NCBI GenBank assembly: GCA_022711465.1
Contig: JAKLEZ010000001.1
Coordinates: forward strand, 1-64,000
Source: Planctomycetota bacterium
Lineage (GTDB): Bacteria; Planctomycetota; Phycisphaerae; UBA1845; PWPN01
Length of the DNA stretch: 64,000 bases
Reading direction: 5' to 3'
A program made the position numbers and the translations under genes. The notes under the pieces were generated by a model that had not been told where the DNA came from, made no database searches, and was given only the letters and a program-made list of their open reading frames with translations. Numbering within the stretch: position 1 is the first letter of the stretch; every line of letters starts with the position of its first letter. Shown in pieces: positions 25,601-34,600 of this stretch.

Positions 25601-28600
25601 GGCAGGTCACGATACTGACCCCGACGCTCTTCACCCGTCCACCGGTGGCAATGGCCGGCGACGACGTGGTCTGGGCCTTCGATCGGCCGTTGACCTTTGA
25701 CAGTTCGTTGTCGTACCACACCGACCCGGTCCGATTGGTGGTCCAGTACGAGTGGGACTTCGACGGGGACGGAGCGTATGAATACGTGGGCGTCGAGCCG
25801 ACCGTTCAGCACATCTACGCTTTCGATCCGGCGATTGTGTACCCGACGGTTTACTCGGCCCGGCTGCGTGTGACCGACGACATCGGGCAGACGGACACCG
25901 ATGTCCGGCAGGTCACCATCGCCGAGCCGCCGCACCCCCCGATAGGAGTGATCGGAGGTCCTTACCAGGCTACGGCGGGTGTGCCCTTCCAGCCGGACGC
26001 GAGCGGCTCGTACGACATTGACCCCGGCGATTTCATCACCCGCCAGGAATGGGACTTCAACGGCAGCGACGGATACGACTTCGAGGATCCGGACGCGGCC
26101 GTCGACTGTCCCGCGGCCCGGGCCTGCCCGCGAGTCTCGTGGACCTTCGACACCCCCGGCGTCTACAACATCGGTCTGCGGGTGTGGGATAATGCTGTTC
26201 TTCACGCCGAATTGACGAAACTGGCTTCGGTTCCTGTTTACACCACGGTGACCGTCAGCGGCAACATTGCGCCGATCGCCCATGCGGGCGGGCCGTACGA
26301 CACGGTTGAATGCCGGCCCCTCCAGCTTGACGGAACAGCGTCGTCGGACGCCAACGGCGATGCGATAACCTATGCCTGGGATCTTGACGGCGACGGAGAG
26401 TATGACGACGCCACCGGACCAGCGCCGTCACACACATGGGACACGGCCGGGGTCTACACCGTCGGTCTGATTGTCTCGGATGGATTGTTGTCGAGTCAAG
26501 CGGTACAGGTGCAAGTGACGGTAGGTGATTCCACGCCGCAAGTGACCGTCATCGGCCCGGACAAGCGAGCGGCCGGCCAGCTTGGCCTGTTCGACGCCCT
26601 GGTCGCTTCCGCGTGCGAGGTTGAGGCCGTCGAGTGGGACTGGGACTTCGATTCTACGGAGTTCAATCCTTCGGGCGACACCGGCGCCGCCCAGGAGCAT
26701 GTTTATGTGTCCCAGGGCACTTACGCGGTGGCCGTTCGGGTCACGGACAAGAACGGAGCGGCCGCGATCGGCACGAAGGTGGTGCAGATCAGCGCTGCCG
26801 ACACCCCAAGGGTCTACGCTGACACGCGCATGAAGGTCATTGTTGGCCGGCGTGACTACGACGTAGCTCGACACGTGCACATGGCCCAGTTTGCGCTTCT
26901 GAACCAGAGCGCTGTGCCGATGACCGGCCCGATCGGCCTGGCATTCTCGGACATCAATCCGTCCAGTGTCGTCCTGTTGAACGCGAGCGGCACGGTGCCG
27001 CACCCCAGCGAGCCCGAAAGGCAGATTGCGTACGTAGATTTCAGCAGCCTGTTGACGAACAACACCCTGGCCGCGGGAGCGAGTGTCGGACCGAAGTGGG
27101 TCGAGTTCCAGGGCCCTCAGGATGTGGCCTTCACCTTCGACGCGTTCGCCTATCTGTTCAACTCGCCTCCGCGGATCACATCCGCGCCGGTGGTGACCGC
27201 GACCGAGGGGCAGCGGTACCGCTATGAGGTCGTCGCGGTGGACGACGACGGCGACCCGATTCGTTTCGGACTGACGGCGACCGGCGGCATCGCCCCCCCG
27301 GCCGGCATGTCCATTCATCCGCTATGCGGCCTCGTCGACTGGATGCCCGGCCAGCAGGCGGCGGGCGCCCAACCGGTCACCGTCGTGGTTGACGACGGCA
27401 TGCCAGGCAGTACCGCCCAGCAGGCCTTCGAGATCACGGTGAGCGCAGTGAACGTTGCCCCGACGATCACTTCCACGCCGATCACGACCGCCATCATCAA
27501 TGCTGTTTACACCTACCCGGTGCAGGCAAGCGATCCGGACGGCGACCCGATCAGCTATGCCCTGACGGAAGCTCCGACGGACATGACCCTCAGCTCAAAC
27601 GGGCTTGTCCAATGGACACCGACGGCACCCGGCGGGCGGCAGATTCGATTGACCGTCACGGACGATCACGGGCATGTGACCGGGCAGGACTACGTGTTGA
27701 CCGCGGTGGGCTGCGAAGCGCCTCCCCGGATCACGTCCGAGCCTGTGCTCGCCGCCGCGGAAGGTCAGCCCTACACGTATCAAGTGGTCGCGGACGGTGC
27801 AGTCACGGCGTTTTCTCTGGCAACGGCACCGGCAGGCATGACCATCAGCCCATCGGGACTCATTTCCTGGACGCCGCCCTACCATGCGGCGGGTGCGCGA
27901 ACGGTCAAGGTGACCGTGGCCACGGCCACACCCGACTGCCAGGCAGAGCAGATCTTCCAGATAGAAGTTGAAAACCGAAATGGCGCACCTTCGTTCATCA
28001 CGGTGCCAGTGACCGCAGCCACGGAGGGGGTCTACTACCGGTACGGAGCCCAGGCGACCGATCACGATGGTGAAACGGTCGCCTACACGCTCATCCAGGG
28101 TCCGGAGGGCATGAAGGTCAACCCTGTTGCGGGGGTCATTGAGTGGATTCCTTCTCAGACCGCGGCGGCAGGCAGCCCGCACACGGTCATCATCACTGCA
28201 ACCGATCCGTTGCGGGCCCGGACCGTGCAGACGTTCCAGATCCAGGTCACCGCCCAGGAGATGCCGCCGCGGATCGTCTCCGAGCCGATCTATGGCGCGG
28301 TCGAGGGGGCGCTCTATGAATACCAGGTGGTCGCGGAGGATCCCGACGACGACCAACTGGTCTACGCCCTGCCGCGCGCACCGACGGGAATGACCATCAG
28401 TTCGACGGGCCTGATCCAGTGGGGGCCCCCGCAGGATGCGGCCGCCCACAATCCCCAGATCGTGGAAATCAGCGTGACCGACCCGGCCGGGCATCTCGCC
28501 AGCCAGGTGTACCAGGTCTTCGTCCGGGCGGTGAACGTACCTCCCGAGATCACCTCCGAACCGGCGACCGCCGGCGTCGAGGGCCAAGTCTATCGCTACT

Positions 28601-31600
28601 CGGTCGTTGCGACCGACGCCGACCTGGACGTGCTGACCTACTCGCTGGTCACTACGCCCGGCGGCATGAACATTCACCCGCGGACCGGCTTGATCGACTG
28701 GCTGGTGCCCCAGACCGCAGCGACAGCCAACCCGCACTCCGTCACCGTCGCGGTCAGCGATGGCATAGAGACGGTGCAGCAATCGTTCGAGATCACGGTC
28801 GCCGAGGTGAATGTCGGGCCGATCATCACCTCCACGCCCGAAGACCGCGCGACGGTCGACGAGCCGTACACGTACGACGTCGTGGGGAGCGACCCGGACG
28901 GCGACCCCGTGGTCTTCAGCCTGATCGAAGGACCGGAGGACATGACCATTGACCCGGCTAGCGGAGCCGTTCAATGGACTCCCCGCGAGGGCGATTTCGG
29001 GAATCACGCGGTCATCATTCGGGTCGATGACGATCGCGGACATTTTGTCACCCAGGTATACACTCTCTTCGTGTCCGAACTGGGCCACGATACGCTGCCG
29101 CAGATCACTTCGACACCGATCTTCTCGGCCCAGGTGGATCAGCAATACCGCTACCAGGTCATTGCGGAGGACCTCGACGGCGACCCCCTGTTCTACGCGT
29201 TGCTCCTCGCTCCTCCCGGAATGGCCGTCGACACCAACGCCGGCCTGGTGACCTGGACGCCGACGGCCGCCCAGATCGGCAGCCACGAAGTGCACGTCAA
29301 AGTGGACGACCGGCGCATCGGGTATGCCGTCCAGACCTACTTCGTGACGGTCTCGCTGCACGGCGACAACAGTCCGCCGCGGATCACTTCCACGCCGCCG
29401 TTCACCGCCCGGGTGGACGAGATGTACGTCTATCCCGTCGCCGCCACCGACCCGGACAACGACGCCCTGCGTTTCACGCTGGTGAAAGCTCCAGTTGGCG
29501 CCGGCATTGACTCGGCCACCGGGCAGCTCACCTGGACGCCGAGCGCAGAGCAGGTCGGCCGACACGATGTGACCGTTCGCGTGGACGACGGACGTGGCGG
29601 CTGGGGTGAGCAGCAGTACTCACTGACCGTATCCCTGACCGGCGAGAATCGCTCGCCGGACATCACCTCGACGCCGGCGCTGGCGGCCGGAGTCGATCAG
29701 GTCTACGCCTATCAGGTCGTAGCTGTCGATCCGGACCTGGACCCGGTGGTCTACGTCCTTGAAACGAAGCCCAGCGGCATGACCATCGGCGCGACCACCG
29801 GGCTGATTGGATGGACACCCGGTGTGGCCGATCTCGGCGTTCACGAGGTCTCCGTCAAAGCCACTGACGGCAAGGGTGGATGGGCGATCCAGAGCTACGC
29901 CCTGACCGTTTCCCAGGCGGGCGGCAACACGTCTCCACGGTTCATCTCCGCACCCGTCACGGCAGCCCAGGCGGACGCGGCGTACAGCTACCCGGCGAAG
30001 GCGGTGGACGATGACGGAGATTCGATCACGTACAGTCTGGTGACGGCCCCCGACGGTATGGTCGTCATTGCGGCGAGCGGCCTGATCGAGTGGACACCCC
30101 AGGCCACCCAGCTCGGCACCCACCCGGTGGTGTTGCGGGCGGAGGACGGCAAAGGCGGATACACCCAACAGTCGTTCCACGTGACCGTTTCCGCGGACGG
30201 CACCAACCGGGCTCCGCGGATTGTATCGACCGCCATCACGACGGTCATGGCCGGTCAGAACTACCAGTATGTGGTCGTGGCCAGCGACGATGATGGCGAT
30301 GCCCTTTCCTTTGCCCTGGAGACTGCGCCGGCGGGTATGACCGTCGATGCCGCCACCGGTGCTATCGGCTGGGCAACGACGGCGGAGGACGTCGGCCGCC
30401 ACCCCGTGACTATCAAGGTGACGGACAGCGACGGTGCCTGGACGATGCAGCCGTATGAGCTCGAGGTCCGGGTCAACCAGCCGCCGCAGATTGTCTCGTC
30501 GCCGTCGACGCGAGCGGTGGTGGACATGCCCTACCGCTACGAAGTGAAGGCCACGGATGCGGAGATGTCCCGACTCGGCTTCGCGCTCGACCAACCGGTT
30601 GAAGGCATGGCCATCGACGCCCAGACGGGAGTGATCACCTGGACGCCGACGGCCGCCCAAGTCGGTCCGCACCCGGTTGTCGTGGTCGTTCGCGACAGTC
30701 TGGATGCCGAGGCCCGGCAGAACTACACGCTGACGGTCTACACCGGCGCCGACGCCGACCTGTATGCGCCGGAGGTGACGGTTACGGCCGCTCCGCGAAC
30801 GGTGAACCCGGGCGAACCGGTGACGCTCACGGTGAAGGCCACCGACGATCTGATCGTGACCGCGTTGGCGCTGACCGTGAATGACGCTCCGATCGCCCTG
30901 ACTACGGACGGGCAGGCGGTGTTCACGCCGGCGGCCCCGGGCGCGTTTGTGGCCCGGGCGACGGCCACCGACCTGGCCGGCCACGTCGGCAAGGGCACGA
31001 CGGACTTCTACGCCCGCACGCCAGGCGACAGTGTCGCCCCGACGGTGGCGATCACCTCGCCGGCAGCGGACGCAGAACTGAAGGCCCCGACGGCCATCGT
31101 GGGCACGGCCAGCGACGACAACCTCTACAAGTACACGCTGGCCTATCGCTCGGTGGGCACCGAGGAGTACATCGAGCTCGCGACCGGCTACACCTCGGTG
31201 GTCGGTGGCACGCTTGGCACGCTGGACACCACCCTGATGATGAACGGCATGTACGAGGTGCGGTTGCGGGCCGAGGACACGAATGGGAACGTCAACGAGG
31301 TGACCACGGGTTACTCCGTCGCCGGCAATCTGAAACTGGGTAACTTCTCCATCAGCTTTGTGGATCTCGACATTCCGGTTTCGGGTATCCCCATCACCTT
31401 GACCCGGACCTATGAGAGCCGTGACAAGACCCAGGGCGAGTTCGGATTCGGCTGGACCCTGGACATCACGAGCCTGCGGATCAAGAAGAACAAGCCCGCC
31501 GGGAAGGACTGGGAGCAACACCTTGTCCGGGGGCTCGCCGGCATGAACCGGTTCGTGCTCGTGCCCAAACGGGCCCACATCGTCTCAATCACCTGGCCCG

Positions 31601-34600
31601 ACGGCCGCGTCGAGCAATTCGTTATGAGGGTGGTTCCCTCGGACCAGATGTTCTTCCCGTTGGAGTATTTCAACTCGGTCAGGTTCGATCCCATTGCCCC
31701 GGCGACCTCCAAGCTGGTGGTGCTGGGTGACACTTCGGGCATGTACACCGGTGGTCCGCCGATCGATGCCGACGCGCCTTCGGAAGGTGACCTGGTGTTC
31801 TACAGTGGAGACCTCTTCGATCCAACGAGCTATCGCATCACCACGCTGGAGGGCCAGGAGTTCACCCTGAGCGGCGCGCCCAACAGCCCCACGTCCGACC
31901 TCACCGCGATCAAGGATCTGAACAACAACACGATCCAGATCACGCGCAGCGGAATCACACATTCCTCCGGCAAGGGAGTCCTCTTCGAGCGCGACGCTCA
32001 GGATCGCCTGGCCGCCATCGTCGACCCCAACGGAGGCCGGATCACCTACCAGTACGACGATCGGGGGGACCTGGTCAGCGTGACCAATCAGGCGGGCAGT
32101 GTGACTCGCTTCGCCTACGACCAGCATCACTATCTGCTTGAAATCATCGATCCGAACGGCAACAGCCTGGCGCGCAACATCTATGACGATCAGGGGCGTC
32201 TGATCGCCTCCATCGACGCCCAGGGCCACCGGACCGAATTTGAGCATCAAGTCGACACCCGCCAGGAGATCGTTCGCGACCGACTGGGTCATCCAACCGT
32301 CTACGAATACGATACCCGCGGCAACATCGCCTCCATCACCAACGCGCTTGGGCAGCGGACGGCGTACACCTACGACGATCGAGACAACAAGCTCAGCGAA
32401 ACCGACCCACTCGGGCACGTCAAGAGCTACACCTACGACGCGAACAACAGGACGCTCAGCGCTACCGACGCGGCGGGCAATCGCGTCAGCTACCAGTACA
32501 ACAGCCGGGGCGATCTGCTGACCGAGACGGATCCCAACGGCAACACGACGACCACGAACTACGACGATCGCGGCAATGTCACCTCGATCGTCGGTCCCAC
32601 CGGAGCGATCACCGCCTTCACCATTGACCCGGCGGGCAACCGAACCAGCATGACCGACCCGATAGGACGTGTCACGCGGTATACCTACGACACCTCCGGA
32701 AACCAGACCAGCGAGACGAATCCGGACGGACATACGACAGCGCTTGTGTACGACGCCAACGGCAACAAACGGCGCCAGCTCCAGACGCGAACAACGCCTG
32801 CAGGGCCGGAGACCGTCGCCACGGAGTTCAGTTATGACGGGACCGGTCGGCTGGTGGAGGAGAAAGACACTCAGGGACGGGTCACCAAGACGGAGTATGG
32901 TCTTACGGGACAGGTCTCAGCCATTGCCGCCAAGACCGGGACTCGCGCCAATTTCGAGTACCAGGCTCACGGCAAGGTCACCCGTGTCTCGTACGAGAAT
33001 GGGACGACCCTCGCCTACGCGTACGACGCCGAGGGCCGCCTCGTTTCGTCGACCGACCAGGCCGGGCGCACACTCCACTACATCCGGGACGAAGTCGGCC
33101 GGATCACGCGCACGGAGTACCCGGACGGGTCCTCGACCCAGAATGAGTACGATGCCGCGGGGCGGCTGATTCGGATTGTGGATCAGCGCGGTAACGTGAC
33201 GCGGTACACCTACGATGAGGCCGGGCGGAGACTCTCCCAAACCGACGCCCTCGGGCACGTGACGTCATTCAAGTACGACCGAGCGGGCAATGTCATCGAG
33301 GTGAAGGATGCGCGCGGCTCCGTCACTCGTTTTGAGTATGATGCAGCCAACCGCAAGGTCCGCACCGTTTTCGCCGACGGCTCCACGGTTTCCACGGAAT
33401 ATGACGTGGCGGGCCAGCGAGTCGCCGAGACCGACCAGGCGGGTGCGATCACGCGTTTCACGTACGATGGGAGCGCCCATCTGGTAGCGGTCACCGATCC
33501 GGCCGGTCATGTGACCCGCTACGACTACGACGAACTGGGCAATCAGGTCGCCCAAACCGACGCGGCAGGACGGGTGACCAGGTTTGAGTACGACAGCCTG
33601 GGGCGGCGGACGCGGAGGACTCTGCCCTTGGGCATGTCGGCGACGACCACGTTTGACGCCGCCGGGAAGGCCCAATCGATCACCGACTTCATGGGCCGGA
33701 CGACGGTTCTCGGCTATGACCAGGGCCAGATGCTCTCAGTCAAGACGCTTCCGGACAGTTCGGAGGTGCGTTATGTCCACAGTCCTTCCGGAAAAGTCCT
33801 GACGGTCACCGATACCCAAGGCACCACATCCTACGAGTACGACCTGAGTGACCACCTTGTCCGGCAGACGAATCCGAGCGGCGACATCGTCACCTACACG
33901 TATGATCCGTCAGGCAACCGCACATCGGTGCACACGTCGGCGGGAACGACGACGTACACGTACGATGAACTGAACCGTCTGGCGACCGTGGTCGATCCAG
34001 ACGGCGGCGTGACCAGCTGCTCCTATGACGCGGTGGGCAACCGAGCGGGCGTAACCAGGCCCAACGGCACCACGACGGAGTACACCTACGACGCGTTGAA
34101 CCGGCTCACGCGGCTCGTCAACCGCAAGCCGAATGGCGAGGTCCTTTCGAGCTACGACTACACGCTCGGTCCGGCGGGCAACCGAACCCGAGTCGTGGAG
34201 CACACCGGGCGTACGGTGGACTACGCGTACGATGTGCTCTATCGTCTTGTGCAGGAGAAGATCAACGATCCGCTTACCGGGACCGCGACTCTGGTGTACA
34301 CATACGACGGGGTGGGTAACCGCCTGTCTCAGAAGATCACGACCACAGGTTCGGAGACGGTGGTCACGTACGTCTACGATGCGAACGACCGGCTGATTCA
34401 GGAAAGCCGGGTGGTCACCCTGGCCGAGGGCAACGTCGGCGGGCGTGGTACCCAGTATGCGGGGGCGAGTCTGTCCCCGCGGGCCGGCGGGATCCGGGGG
34501 GCGTTCCTCGCGGTGTCCATGGCCACGCTGCTGCTGCCGCTGACGATTCTGTGGCCTGGGGCCGCGAAGCAGGGCCGAGGCATGCACCGTCGTCGCATCC

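Noticed and set aside
29620..31578. 652-residue minus-strand frame opposite the giant gene
   Set aside because: Translation is Arg/His/Gly-rich without domains; it mirrors the repeated codons of the He_PIG and RHS coding strand.
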